From Aselliscus stoliczkanus (lineage: Eukaryota > Chordata > Mammalia > Chiroptera > Hipposideridae), in the NCBI GenBank assembly GCA_033961575.1, contig CM066740.1, positions 17,149,501 through 17,213,500 of the forward strand: a stretch of 64,000 bases of DNA, read 5' to 3'. Shown piece after piece: positions 35,821-47,787 of this stretch (position 1 is its first letter; the number at the start of each line of letters is the position of its first letter). The position numbers and the translations under genes were made by a program. Below the pieces are notes generated by a model. It was not told the origin of the DNA and made no database searches. It saw nothing but the letters and a program-made list of their open reading frames with translations.

Positions 35821-37606
35821 AAGAATATTTTCCTTATTGAATTGTCCTGGTATCCTTGTTGAGAATCAACTGACCATAAATGTAACGGTCTATTTACATA
35901 TATGTAAATAAAAATAAAACTCTCAATCCTATTCCATAGATCTGTATGTCTATACTCTTAAGCCAGCACTCACACGGTCTTGTTGCTTTATAGTAAGTTT
36001 TGAAATTAGGAGTGTGACTCCTCCTACTTTGTTCCCCTTTTTCGATGTTGATTTGACTGTTCTGGGTCTATTCCTTTTCCACATGAATTTTAGGATCAGC
36101 TTGTCAGTTTCTGTAAAAACAGCAGCAGAAATTTTGATAGAGGTTGTATTGACTCTCTAGATGATTGGGGAGTATTACCATCTCAACAATATTAAATCTT
36201 CCAATCCATTCACCATTGTTTTGTAGTTTTAGTATACAAGTATTATTCATGTTAAATTTATTCCTAATTATTTTATTCTTTTTGAAGCTATTGTAAACAA
36301 AATTGTTTTCTTAATTTCATTTTCAGTTATGGAAATATCTAGGGAATAGAAATCAAATTTATTTTTGTGTAATGATCTTGTATTTTTTATGTAATGAGCT
36401 TATTAGTTGTAGAAGTTTTTTCATGGATTTCTCAAGATTTTCTATGTACAAGGTCACATTACTGCAAACAGTTTTACATCTTCCTTTCCAATCTGGATGC
36501 CTTTTATATCTTTTTCTTGTCTACTTGCCCTAGCTAGAACCAATTGTACAATATTGAATAAAAGTGACAGGACGGAATACCTTTGTTTTGTTGCTTACCT
36601 TAGGGGAAAGCATCCAGTCTTTTACAACGTAGTTTGTTAAGTATTTTTATCATGAAAAGGTGTTGGATTTTGTCAAATGCTTTGTCTGCATATATTAAGA
36701 TTATCATGGAATATTGTCTTTATTAATGTAGTATTTTCAGTATTTTACTAATTTAATAAATATTAAATATTTTCAATACTAAATTAGCCTTGCATTCTTG
36801 AGACAAACCTGTTGTTCACGGTGTATAATGTTGCTAGATTTGGTTTGCTAGTATTTTGTTGAGGAATTTTGCATCTATATTCATAAGAGATCATTCAATA
36901 GTTCTCTTTTTTGTGATATCTTTGTCTGGCTTTGGTATTAGGGTAATACTGGCCTCATAGAATAGTTGGGAAATGTTTCTTCCTTTTCTATTATTTTTTT
37001 TTTGGAAGAACTTGTGAAGGAATGGTATTTACCTCTTCTTTAAATGTTTGGTTGAATTCACCATGAAGTCTTCTTAGCCTGTGCTTTTCTTTGTAAGAAT
37101 TTTCTAGTAACTAATTCTTTCATCATTATAGATATATTTGGATCTTCTACTTTGTCTTGTGTCAATTTAACAGATTTGTGTCTTTCTAGGAATTTGTTCA
37201 ATTCATCAAGGTATCCAGTTTGTTGGCATAGAGTTGTTCATAGTATTCCTTAATAGTCCTTTTTAATTCTGTAAAGTCTGTACCAAAGTGCCTTCTAATA
37301 ATTGGAGTCATTTTTTGGTCAGTCTAGCTGAAGTTTTCTCAATTTTATTGATGTTTTGATTTTCTCTTTTGTTTTTCTGTTCTCATCCTCATCATTTCCT
37401 TCCTTCTGCTTATTTTGGCTTTAGTTTGCTCATTTTCTCTAGTTTTATAACTAGATAGAAACTAAGATTAGGTTAGGCTATGTTACTGATTGACATCTTT
37501 TTCAATATAAGTGTTCACAGCTATAAATTTCCCTCTAGACACTGCTTTAGTCGTGTCTCATAGTTGTCATTGTTTCCATTTTCCTTCACCTCAAAGTATT
37601 TTCCAA

Positions 37607-37719
37607 GGGCCGGCTGAGTGGCGCGGTGGTTAAGCGCTAGCTTTGGAAGCCAGCGGCCCCAATTTGGTCCCACATATGAGGGCCAGTGACACTGCCCTCA
37701 AAAAAAAAAAAAAAAAAAA
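37607..37719 (+). repeat. Short SINE inside old L1
   Basis: Head-only form with a 20-A tail. ATTTTCCAA flanks both sides as a target duplication. Confidence 0.93.
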
Positions 37720-38085
37720 ATTTTCCAATTTATGCTGTTTCTTTCTTTGACTCATTGGTTATTTAGGAGTGTGTGTTAATTTTCGTATGTTTATGAATTT
37801 TACAAATTTCCTTCTGTTATTGATTTCTAATTTCATTCCACTGTGGTTAAAAAACACACTTCTTATGATTTAAAGACTTTTAAAAATTTTGAGCCTTCTT
37901 TTATGACTTTACATATCATCCATCCTGAAGAGTGTTCCATATGCACTTGAGGAAAATGTGTATTCTCCTGTTTTGGGGTATAGTTTTTCTAAAAATGACC
38001 CTTGGTTTAGTGTTGTTCAGGTCTTCTACTTGCTTGTTGATCTTCTGCATAGTTGTTCTATCCATTATTAAACATGATATAATTT

Positions 38086-38914
38086 TAAAAACCACAAAGA
38101 CATGATCAAAGGACTCCAAACCTTAGGTTCACAGGTAGTAGTGCTGAATTACATTGATAGACAAGGAAATACGAGTGTTGCTCAGCATGCAGGCAGCCCA
38201 CTGGATCTTGATACAGCCTGAGTGCAATGAATGGTGAGGATAGAGTTGTAAGGCTTTACTACAGCAGTGGAGATCCTGGGGGCTGAATATACAGAGAACA
38301 ATTTAGTTTTCCTGATGTATTCTATCAAGACCACCATTAAGATAGGTGTAAATCCTAATTCAATGCCTCCACCAAAGCTTCAGAAAATCAAAAATCCCTT
38401 AAGTCCACTATACTGCTCCATCAATTTTTGGATTCTCTGCAGTTCATTGACAACCTCTGACGCCACTGAGTACCGACCTCAGGCAAAGTTGTTTGCAGCT
38501 AACAAGCTGCTCTGGGTTGATGAGTGAATGTCACATTCCCTGTATGAATCCCATCTATAACAGTTGTTTCCAGGTCTGAGAAGAGTGCTCTGGGCACATG
38601 CTTCCCAGCTCTTGTCTCACAAAACAAGGTATCAAAAAATGCATTATTTTAGCATTTTCAATCTGATTCTTTCTTTTTTTTCTTTTTAGAGGGCAGTGTC
38701 ACTGGCCCTCATATGTGGGACCTGAACCGGGGCCACCGGCGTCCCAAGCCAGCTCTTAACCACCGCACCACTCGGCCGGCCCAAACTGATCCTTTTTAAC
38801 ATCAAGAATGATGCCATCTGGCTGGATTCCATATTCCAGGCCACAGAGTTCCCAGCAAGTATCCCCAGTCTGGATGCCAACTTGGCCAATGTGAATGGAA
38901 AGGCACTCTCTCAT
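38086..38914 (-). pseudogene. Alpha-tubulin processed pseudogene
   Basis: The minus strand from the ATG at 38914 reads [11 protein letters not shown] followed by [20 protein letters not shown], the unmistakable alpha-tubulin N-terminus. After a SINE insertion the homology continues with [20 protein letters not shown], a region equivalent to the FGGGTGSGF GTP-binding loop (here FGGGIELGF), [12 protein letters not shown], and a short piece resembling AVCMLSNT. Introns are absent and exons of the parent are fused, so this is a retrocopy. Frameshifts, several stops and large internal deletions (the parent needs about 1350 bp) make it non-functional. It is inserted in an older L1 ORF2. The paralogue of origin cannot be told. 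Confidence 0.85.
38674..38782 (-). repeat. Short SINE inside the tubulin pseudogene
   Basis: Minus-strand head-only SINE: T-rich tail at 38674-38688, reverse-complement head ending GGCCGGCC at 38774-38781. AATCTGATTCTTTC and AAACTGATCCTTTTT flank it as a diverged target duplication. Confidence 0.93.
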
Positions 38915-39394
38915 GCTGATCTGAGGGTGTCAACACTGTCCTGTGGTGATGACTCTAAATTGTGTTTCTTATAGACAGCACACAATTTGATCATCTTTTT
39001 AAGTACATTTTTCCAGTTTCTACCTTTTGATTGGAAAGTGTATTATATTTGTATTTAATATAATTACTATGATACAACTTAATCTTTTGTATTGCTGTTT
39101 TCTGCATATCTTATGTCTTTTTTATCTCTCTGTATCTCCATTACTGTCTTCTTTAGTTTCAGATATTTCTAGGGTACCATTCCCTTCTTGTTTCCTTTAC
39201 CATGTTTTTTAACTTTACTTTCTTAATGGTTTCCCTGGTAATTACAATTGAACTCTTGAATTAATACCAACATAATTTCAGTAGCAAACAAAAACTTTGT
39301 CCCAGTATACCTCCACTTGCTCCCCTCTCCTTTGTGCTACTATTGTCATACAAATTACATCATTATACATTATAAGCCCATTAATACAAAATTA

Positions 39395-42005
39395 AGTGGT
39401 CACCTGGTTAACTGAACAGACATTTCCTTAAATGCCTGGAACCAGTAAATCTCCCAACCTTTGCTAAAAGGCTGTGTGTATGTGGGGCACACCTTCAGCA
39501 CTCTGGCAGTTTACAACTCTGCCTTAGCCTTTACATCCTGATTTCCAGGATCTCGAAGACAGCCAGAGATGAAAGATTAAGGCCTTCACAGGCCTTTCAT
39601 GGGCATACACACAGCCCTGAATGTGTGCATGGTCTCTTAGAACCCCAGAAGTTTGCTGGAGTTTTTCAATGCAACCTATGAACACCATTCTCAGATTTTC
39701 CTATCAAACTGTTTTCTCCAACAGGTCTCACCACCTCAGGAAGCTATAATGTTAAATAATTGTCATGGTTTTTTTTAGCAAGTACCCTGGGAAAAGAGTT
39801 TTTGCCACTGAGCAAGCTCTAAGTCAAGTCAAATAGAGACAAACCCTGTGAATGGGGCTTTGCAGGGAACTGCCAGGTCAAATATTGATAGATAACAATT
39901 CTTCAGGAATGGAGCTTTCTGAGAAGCTGACAACATTCTGCCACTTCCGCTGGCTGGTAGGCCACTGGTCTTCACAGCTAACATCATTCTGAGTTAGGCT
40001 GCTGATTTACAAAGCTACATCCAAGCTGGGGACAGGGAATAGGAATAGGGCAAGTTAAAACACTACAAAGCTTGTGATTCTTACCAAGATTCGACTGCAT
40101 TTCATGAATAAATACTCTTCAAATCGTTGAAAGTTCTTGGTTAATTCCCAGAGTTCTGAAAAAGTTGATTTTGACATTTTTTGCCAGTGTTCTTGTTGAT
40201 TTCATGAAGTAGATTTTCAGAGGCCATTACTCCACCATTCCACAATTACTCCTACTGTTTGTGCATGTAGCTTTATGGCAGAAGACATGGTTATACCAAC
40301 AACTAAGAAATGATAAAGCATGTCATTTGATAAGTTAAAAGAGAGATCCTAAAAAGAAATTTGACAAATGTGAACATTTAAATACACACTGACATGACTT
40401 AGCACTTATACTGTGAAACGGATCAAAGGCTTCCCATAAATTTCATTTGAGGAACAGTTTATACTCTTAATTCTCTCTTCAACACCTTTATCTAAAACAA
40501 GACATTTCTTCGCTTCAATGTTAATGAAATGTGCTATCCTCACCCTCCATTATTTCCCCGACCAAATCATCCTCTCTCGTTAGCTATTTTACTCTAAAAT
40601 AAATAAGACTGTGGGACTCAACTGCTCTTATGTTTTTAATAGAGTCCAATCTCTTATACAGCAACTCACAAGGTTCTATGCTATGCTCCCAAAATACATT
40701 TTCAAGTTTATTTCTCAGCTCCCCCATGAATGCCCTACACTACAGCCAAATTCTTGTCCTTTCCCAAATCTGTCCTTTGAGCTCTCTTAACTTCCATGGC
40801 CTGGAATGCCTCGTTTCAGTTCCGAACAACTGGAGTCCCACTGCTCCTCTAAAATGAGTCAAATGTCTATTCTTCAACCCATCACTCTTCTTTCCTTCCT
40901 CTTTGTGGTGACATATTACTCTTCTTATAGTTTATTACACGCTGCATCATTCTCAGGCTGCCCCCAGGGCAGTAAGCACATTTGTTTGCCTTTGCATTTC
41001 CCTTACACACATATAGACATATTTGAAGAAACATTGGTGGCATCAAAGAGATGCTTAGAAATGTGTCTCTTTGCACCACATATTAGTATTTGCCATTTTA
41101 TAACAAGAATGAAAATACTTAGTGCCACAAAATCTGATTCCCAAGTTTCGCAAAACAGAAGTTGCTAGGCATTATGCTAAAAAGAGGGTCTCGCTGTCAA
41201 ATTTGGCAAATGCTGGGCTAAAAACTCAACAGGTTTCTCTTCTAGAGAACTTTTTAGAACCTGTACCATCTAATATGCATGATCAATCTCCAATTTAGCT
41301 TTCATTACTTTTCAAACAACTCATCACAGCATTCTTTTTGTGCTGAGCATCCCCAGGGACTGGTGTTCAGCGGAACACATTTGGAAAATACTGGCCTAAT
41401 TCTTTATTTAAAATAGTTGAGTATGAATAAAGTTATCTATTCTTTGTTCCCTTTAATTATCCAAGTTTGCTTTCAACCTAATTGCTGTGCCTTTATCACT
41501 GAATCAGCTAAAATTAAGTTCTACTATAAAACAGTCAATCCAAAAAGTAGCAATGGCTAAAATGTGTGGCAATGGTTCTCTTTAGTGTGTAGTAGAATAA
41601 AGTAAAGCACTGCCCAGCTCCACCCCCAGACATTCTCATTTAGTAAGTGTGAGGTGGAGCCAAGAATCTGCATTCCTAATGTTTCCAGGTGATGCTGAGG
41701 CTGCTGGTACCCTCTGACTGACCTAAGGGTTTGTTATCTGAAATAACAGGAAATCTGGAGGCCAGGACAGAGGCTTCAGAATGGTTAGAAACACCACCTC
41801 CTTCTAACTTGCTGCTCCATCATCCTAGTTCATGGGTTTCATCCTCAAGGCCACTTCATTATGCAAGGAGGCTATTCAAATTCTAACCATCATGTTAGTT
41901 TCTAGGCAACAGGAAAGGGGTAAAGGCAAAAGGGCACATCTCTCAGCTAAGTCGCCTATGTTTAAGGAGACTTATTTCCAAGAACTCAGTCAAAAGGCCT
42001 CAACT
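39395..42005. other. Mostly unassigned; L2-like and MER5-like relics
   Basis: L2-like wording occurs around 40790-41000 ('cttccatggcctggaatgcct', 'ccccagggcagtaagcac'). A MER5-like relic is at about 41570-41730 ('cccagctccacccccagacat', 'caggtgatgctgaggctgctg'). No gene is recognised; the open frames are short and featureless. Confidence 0.45.
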
Positions 42006-42009
42006 CATG

Positions 42010-42150
42010 TATGGTGCCAGTTGGGCACTAGACTAATTGGAAGATTCACTTTGTAAATTATACAAATGTTTAACCACTATGCTGTATACCTCAAAATAAT
42101 ATAAAATATTGAATGTCAACTGTAATTGAAAAATTAAAATTAAAAAAAGG
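42010..42150 (+). mobile_element. LINE-1 3'UTR fragment
   Basis: The text 'acaaatgtttaaccactatgc', 'tgtatacctcaaaataatat' and 'gtcaactgtaattgaaaaatt' is an L1 3' end with an A-rich tail. Confidence 0.7.
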
Positions 42151-42172
42151 CCTCAGCTAAAAGAGAAAATGG

Positions 42173-42233
42173 TAAATATAGTATTTTAGCCAAGAAAATA
42201 TAGTATTTTAGCCAAGTAAATATATTTTAGCCA
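42173..42233. repeat. 22-bp tandem repeat, about 2.8 units
   Basis: AAATATAGTATTTTAGCCAAG occurs twice in tandem and is followed by a shortened third unit TAAATATATTTTAGCCA. Confidence 0.9.
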
Positions 42234-42339
42234 CTGCCACCCCAAAGAAAACTGGAATCTATTACTAAGAAAGGAAGACTTGATTTTGAATAGACAACTA
42301 CAGACTCCACCATTCTTTAGTCTACGTACACTTCAATCC

Positions 42340-42975
42340 CAAGTCTAACTGATTTGTCTCCTAATTATTTTATAAATTTGTCCTGTATGTTTCATCACTA
42401 TTTCTACTTCCCTAGATCTGTTTTCATCATTTCTCACCTACTTTATTATAATAGCCTTCTAACCAGTCTCCCTACCTCCCATCCTGGTGGTAGGTAGAAG
42501 ATGAATTTTGAGGGAACTAAAGCTGTTTAAAATTCTTCAATGGGGGCCGGCCGAGTGGCGCATTGGTTAAGCGCTGGTTTTGGGATGCCAGCGGCCCCGG
42601 TTCGGATCCCACATGAGGGCCAGTGACACTGCCCTCTACAGCTAACAACAGCTCCACCTGGAGCTGGGCTGTGCGAGCCCCGGTGATGGTGTGGGCTGCA
42701 GCCCCTGCTGCAGTGGGCTGCCGTAGGCTGCAGTCAGTGGCCCGCAGCCAGCGTGAGCGGCTGGCAGCCAAGCGTGAGCTGCCAATAGCCGCGATGAGCG
42801 ACATCCAGAGGCCAGTGACCGACCGATCTGCCTCATCCGGGAAAAGCGCAATGACGATACCAACAGTGAAGCAACATCCTCCGCAACTAAACTGAAGAAC
42901 AAGAAGACGGCAACTTGTCTGTTCCCCTTCCCCGATTCCCCAACGCTGTTCCCCTCCACCAATTCCCCAATAAAA

Positions 42976-43015
<40 letters not shown>

Positions 43016-43530
43016 CTTCAATGACTCCATATTTCCTATAAAATGATCAGGTATAATTAAGCCTTGCATTATTTCCTACAAAGCCCTGATCTGCCTACAT
43101 TCCTTGCCTCAGGTTTTACACTATTAAACACAGCCAGCTGTGTCTCCCCTCGGCGCTCCACTGTGCTTTCTCTGCCAGCTGTGTCTCCCCTCCGTGCTTA
43201 CTCCACTAATTAAGATGCTCTTGCCCCTCCTTGACCTTTACTGCTTATTCATCCTTTAAGATTTAACTGGGGTGCTACTCTCCTCCTGAAGGTTTTCCCT
43301 GACACCTTTCTTCCACAGGACAAGTACTCCTCCTTTTTAATGCCACGAAGCTCTATCTAGAGCTATCTCTGGATGTTCCATATTATATTATGAAGATCCG
43401 TTTATAACTCTGACTTTCTCAATAGATTGTTTGCTTTGTAAGTGTAAGGACAGTGCTTTATCTATCTTTGCATCCTCAGAACTGGATACAAAGCAGATGC
43501 AAACTATCATTTATTGGACAAAAGCATCGC
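42340..43530 (-). repeat. L2 LINE fragment split by a SINE
   Basis: L2 wording before the SINE ('cttctaaccagtctccctacc') continues after it ('cttcaatgactccatatttcc', 'ctgatctgcctacattccttg') and ends with 'ctttgcatcctcagaactgga' and 'tcatttattgga'. This is the conserved L2 3' half on the minus strand. A local duplication of CCAGCTGTGTCTCCCCTC lies at about 43131-43195. Confidence 0.8.
42543..43009 (+). repeat. Long-form SINE, young subfamily with extra internal unit
   Basis: Nearly identical to the copies at 33652 and 47788 but with an added GGCTGGCAGCCAAGCGTGAG unit in the middle. A perfect target duplication AAAATTCTTCAATG flanks it (42529-42542 and 43010-43023). The long pure A tail indicates a recent insertion. 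Confidence 0.96.
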
Positions 43531-43704
43531 CCTTCATCATCAGCTGGCCAACATACTAAAAATCTGTATAGGATCTGTCCAACGATCTAATAACCTTTTC
43601 TATCACAAGGGTAATAGTCTAATTATGCAATTTCAAAAAGTAACTACAGACAGAAAAGCCTTCCTTCACACCTCCAGTTAAATGAAATTTCAAAGTATAC
43701 AATT

Positions 43705-44082
43705 TTTTTGCATAGCAAAACATCTTTTATTTTTCACAACTGGAATACTAAAGACACAACCTAACTAGCTCCAGAACACTTCCAAATTTTTTTCTGTTTA
43801 ACTAAACAAAGTTTTTAAAAGGAACATCTGCAACAACAAAAGAATCTTAATCTAGCAATCAAAGTTGGCTTCACCACTTCTTATCTTTTCCTTATATTTA
43901 TCCAAGTTCTCCATTCTTAATTCTTCTTCATCTTTATATTGGGTATATTCAGTTTCTTTTTCTGGGTTTGGAGTTGATTTCCCCTTTGGTAGCAAGAAAC
44001 AGTCAGCATTCAAAACTTGCTCAGCAGTCATTGAACTTCTACAACAGATCAAGCTACGCAGGAGGGATTTGACATTGCCATT
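43705..44082 (-). CDS. Terminal exon of an unidentified multi-exon gene
   Basis: On the minus strand a pyrimidine-rich acceptor ending TTTTCCTTGCAG precedes AATGGCAATG (first exon base 44082). The open frame then runs 76 codons to TAG at 43854-43852. The peptide begins NGNVKSLLRS, has a Cys pair (LICC), is Glu/Lys-rich in its second half (KDEEELRMENLDKYKEKIR) and ends ANFDC. After a short 3'UTR an AATAAA signal lies at 43731-43726, so cleavage is expected near 43705-43715. Upstream splice partner: the 69-bp exon at 59159-59091, same phase. I do not recognise the protein. The charged helical C-terminus gives no function. Start-to-acceptor sequence (44083-44145) is intron, although open. Confidence 0.65.
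43726..43731 (-). terminator. Polyadenylation signal AATAAA
   Basis: Canonical hexamer on the minus strand, 121 bases after the TAG stop of the terminal exon. It is not inside a SINE or L1 tail. Confidence 0.6.
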
Positions 44083-44601
44083 CTGCAAGGAAAAAGAGAT
44101 GTTACAAAACAAAAATAAAACCAAAACAAACGAGTAAAAGGACAAACCTGTAATAAGGAAGGAGGATCCAATTCAAAATACTTTTAATAAATGACACAGA
44201 GCTAAAATCAATTTTTCCTGTTTAGATTTTCAAAGATTTCTACAATTCAACTAGTTTTTATTGGAAAGGGATTACTCCAGTAATAAAACAATGGATTGAA
44301 TTAGAGGGGAAAAAAAAACATAAAAGGAAAAAAAAAGAATCACGGCTGAAATATCTCACTAACAAATAAAATTCAAAAAAGGGCATTTTATGACTTTCCC
44401 TTTTTGCCTCTTTTTTAGGGCACTGGTCAGAGTGCTAGCACCTGGACACAACATTATAACATTGCTCCTCTATTATTTCTACCTCCCAAAGCCCCTGGGT
44501 ATGCCTTTCCTCCCCCCGCCCTTTATGGCTCCAATCAGAGCATGTTTCACTATGAATGAAAATCACCTGTTTATTACTAGTGCCCTCATTAGACTCGAAG
44601 A

Positions 44602-44606
44602 TTATT

Positions 44607-44671
<65 letters not shown>

Positions 44672-44792
44672 GCTGAGTCATCCTGCCACCTGTTGGCAGC
44701 TCAGCTCGGGCTAGGCATCGAACTGCTGTTGCTCAGAGTTCAGCTCACACTCTTCAGCAAGCTCTTAACCAACTAGGCCACTCAGCCGGCCC
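44602..44792 (-). repeat. VES-like SINE with expanded (ATTT)n tail
   Basis: The minus-strand SINE head (GGCCGGCTGAGTGGCCTAG when reversed) and the GCCAACAGGTGGCAGGATGA segment are followed by a tail expanded to about 16 TAAA units (44603-44669). TAGACTCGAA and TAGACTCAAA flank it. The subtype is the one lacking the TTCCCC tail, as at 54302 and 55103. Confidence 0.88.
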
Positions 44793-45243
44793 CTAGACTC
44801 AAATAATCTTAAGATTAGAAATTTTAGTTCATCACTTCACCCCCAAGAACTAACACAATGTCATGAATCTAGCAGATATTCATTTGCTAAATAAATGAAT
44901 TCACACTGCACTCTACAGGATGTTTTTAAACATATTTAAAGATAACACCTTCCTAGGTATAAAACTAAAAATTACAAAATCTAAATGAGAAAAAAATACC
45001 ACATGCTCTTGAAAAGCACCAAAGTACATTTAGAACAAGTAGAAAAGCATGTTTTTGGACAAAGGAGCTCTCATCATAAATGTATCAACTTTCCCTGGGT
45101 TAATTTACAAACTTTACATTATTCCAATAAAATACAATCAACAAAACTTCTGAAAAATAAATAGAACAGTTCCATTTACAAAAGCATCAAACAAATTTAG
45201 CCAAGGCAGTGAAAAATCTGTGCATTAAAAACTATAAGACATT

Positions 45244-45679
45244 GGGCCGGCCGAGTGGTGCATTGGTTAAGAGCTAGTTTTGGGATGCCAGCGGCCCCGG
45301 TTCGGATCCCACATATGAGGGCCAGTGACACTGCCCTCTACAGCTAACAACAGCTCCACCTGGAGTTGGGCTGTGTGAGCCCCGGCAACGGCGTAGGCTG
45401 TAGCCCCTGCTGCAGTGGGCTGCCATGGGCTACAGTGAACGGCCGGCAGCCAGCGTGAGCTGCCAATAGCCACGGTGAGCGACCATCCAGAGGCCAGCGA
45501 CTGATCAGCCTCATCCCGGAAGAGCACAATGACGATACCAACAAGGGCCAGTGAAGCAATGTCCTCCGCAACTAGACTGAAGAACAAAAAGACAGCAACT
45601 TGTCTGTGCCCCTTCCCAGATTCCTCAACGCTGTTCCCCTCCCCCAATTCCGCAATAAAATCTTTAAAAAAGAAAAACA
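45244..45679 (+). repeat. Long-form SINE in L1
   Basis: Full-length form. AAAAACTATAAGACATT flanks both sides perfectly (45227-45243 and 45680-45696). Confidence 0.95.
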
Positions 45680-45739
45680 AAAAACTATAAGACATTGATG
45701 AAAGCAACTAAAGACACAATAAAAAAAAATCACATTCCA

Positions 45740-45854
45740 GGGCTGGCCAAGTGGCGCGGTGGTTAAGAGCTGGCCTGGGATGCCAGCGGCCCCGGTTCAG
45801 ATCCCACATATGAGGGCCAGTGACACTGCCCTCTACAAAATAAATAAAAATAGG
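45740..45854 (+). repeat. Short SINE next to telomeric repeats
   Basis: Head-only SINE with an AAATAAAAATAGG-type tail. AAAAAAAATCACATTC precedes it (45722-45737) and follows it (45855-45870). Confidence 0.92.
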
Positions 45855-45870
45855 AAAAAAAATCACATTC

Positions 45871-45922
45871 GTTAGGGTTAGGGTTAGGGGCTAGGGGTTA
45901 GGGGTTAAGGGTTAGGGTTAGG
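45871..45922 (+). repeat. Interstitial telomeric repeat (TTAGGG)n
   Basis: GTTAGGGTTAGGGTTAGGGG is followed by CTAGGGG, TTAGGGG, TTAAGGG, TTAGGG and TTAGG: eight or nine units of the vertebrate telomere repeat, some with an extra G. It is inserted directly after a copy of AATCACATTC and is followed by another copy (45931-45940). It therefore sits between duplicated target sequence inside an L1. Confidence 0.95.
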
Positions 45923-46778
45923 AAAAAATAAATCACATTCCATGCTCATGGATTGAAAAAATGTTATTAAAATGTCTATATTACCCAAGGCGACCTAAAT
46001 ATTCAACACAAATGCTAAAAAAAATTCCAATGGCATTTTTCACAGAAATAGAACAAATCCTAAAATTCATATGGGAACTAAAAAAAGACTCCTATTAGCC
46101 AAAGCAATCTTGACAGAGAATAAAGCGGAGGGCATTATACTCACTGGTTTCAAACTATTATAAAGCTATAGTAACAAAAAGTATGGTACCGGCATGAAAA
46201 CAGACACACAAATCAATGGAACAGAACAGAAAACCTAGAACTAAACCCACACGTACATGGCCAACTGATCTTCGGAAAGAGAGCCAACAAAACAGAATGT
46301 ACACATACAAAAGAATGAAATCATACCTTATCATACACCATACACAAAAATAAACTCAAAATGGATTAAAGACGTAAATATAAGACTTGAAATTATAAAA
46401 CTCCCAGAAGACAGCAGGGGAAAAGCTTCTTATGTAAGTCTTGGCAATGTTTTTTTGGATATGACACCAAAAGCACAGGAAACAAAAGCAAAAATAGACA
46501 AATGGAATTACATGAAACTAAATACTTTTGTACAGCAAAGGAAACAATCAACAAAGTCAAAAGGCAACCTGTGGAATGGAAGAAAATATGTGCAAACCAT
46601 ATGTATGATAAAGATTAATATCCAAGAGACATAAGGAACTCTTACAACCTAACAACAACAACAACAAAAAAAACCAACCCAAATAACCCAATTTAAAAAT
46701 GGGCTAAGGACTTGAATAGATGTTCTTCCAAGGAAGACAGATAAATGGCCAATAAATACATTTAAAAGGTGCTCACTC

Positions 46779-47215
46779 GGGCCGGCCGAGTGGTGCACTC
46801 GTTAAGAGCAAGCTTGTTTTGGGATGCCAGCGGCCCCTTTTCAGATCCCACATATGAGGGCCAGTGACACTGTCCTCTACAGCTAACAGCAGCTCCACCT
46901 GGAGCTGGGCTGTGTGAGCCCCGGCAATGGTGTAGGCTGCAGTCCCTGCTGCAGTGGGCTGCCATAGGCTACAGTGAGTGGCCGGCAGCCAGTGTGAGCT
47001 GCCAATAGCCACGGTGAGTAACCATCCAGAAGCTGGCAACCAATCTGTCTCATCCAGGAGGAGCGCAATAACGATACCAACACGGGCTAGTGAAGCAATG
47101 TCCTCCACAACTAGACTGAAGAACAAAAAAACAGCAACTTGTCTGTTCCCCTTCCCCGATTCCCCAACGCTGTTCCCCTCCCCCAATACCCCAATAAAAT
47201 CTTACAAATACAAAA
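46779..47215 (+). repeat. Long-form SINE in L1
   Basis: Full-length form with an inserted TTGTTTT variant in the head. A perfect 15-bp duplication AAAAGGTGCTCACTC flanks it (46764-46778 and 47216-47230). Confidence 0.96.
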
Positions 47216-47787
47216 AAAAGGTGCTCACTCACTAACCATGAGGGAAATGCAAATCAAAACTACAATGAAATATCACCTTATAACCACCACCAAAACAATG
47301 GTTAAAGAAAAAGCCTCATAGATATAGAGGAAAAACAGGGTTGCTAGTTGGGAGTGGGGTGGGGATGAGGGAGAATGGGAAGGGATTAGGCAGCATAAAC
47401 CGGTAACTACAATATTGCCACAGGGATATGAAAGACAGTTCGAGGAATATAACAATGTTGTAAATATTTTGTAGGGTGTCAGATGGTCACATGTCTTGTT
47501 AGGGAGACCACTTCATGGATGGAGTAGAGGCTTGATCACTGCACTGTATACCTGAAACTGATGTTGTGTAATATTGTATGCCAACTGTAATTGAATATAT
47601 AGATAGTCACGGGATGTGGAGTATACTGTGGAAGGGAGTCAAAGGAATTGTAATAGATATGTATGATATGGGGCGGGAGAAGTGGGGTGGCGAATTGGGG
47701 GAGAGGGGTTGTCACTTTGAGGGGTAAAAAGTATAACTATTGCACTGTGTTGTACACCTGAAACTAAGTTTTAAAAAAATAAAATGT

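Larger units (their letters stand above)
33595..39390 (-). mobile_element. Old LINE-1, minus strand, split by later insertions
   Basis: Read on the minus strand this is an L1M-type element: the 3' end near 33595 ('gaggtacaattcacataacat'), then ORF2 running upward through the reverse transcriptase region to 39390. It is interrupted by SINEs at 33652-34099, 35254-35820 and 37607-37719 and by a tubulin retrocopy at about 38086-38914. L1 text resumes on both sides of each insert, which proves the order of events. No long open frame remains, so it is ancient. Confidence 0.85.
45687..47785 (+). mobile_element. LINE-1 ORF2 and 3'UTR, split by SINEs and telomeric repeats
   Basis: Plus-strand L1 text runs from the polymerase region ('ccatgctcatggattgaaaa', 'ccaatggcatttttcacaga') through 'gggctaaggacttgaatagat' to the 3'UTR ('gtatacctgaaactgatgttg', 'tgttgtacacctgaaactaag'). 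It is interrupted by the SINEs at 45740 and 46779 and by the TTAGGG tract at 45871. Frames are broken throughout. Confidence 0.85.

Noticed and set aside
44083..44145. Start of the terminal-exon frame at 44145 (MSFYSFVLVLFLF) as a signal peptide gene
   Set aside because: This hydrophobic stretch is the translated polypyrimidine tract of a splice acceptor that ends TTTTCCTTGCAG.
45871..45922. True chromosome end or assembly of a telomere
   Set aside because: Only about 52 bases of TTAGGG-type repeat, with the same L1 continuing on both sides.
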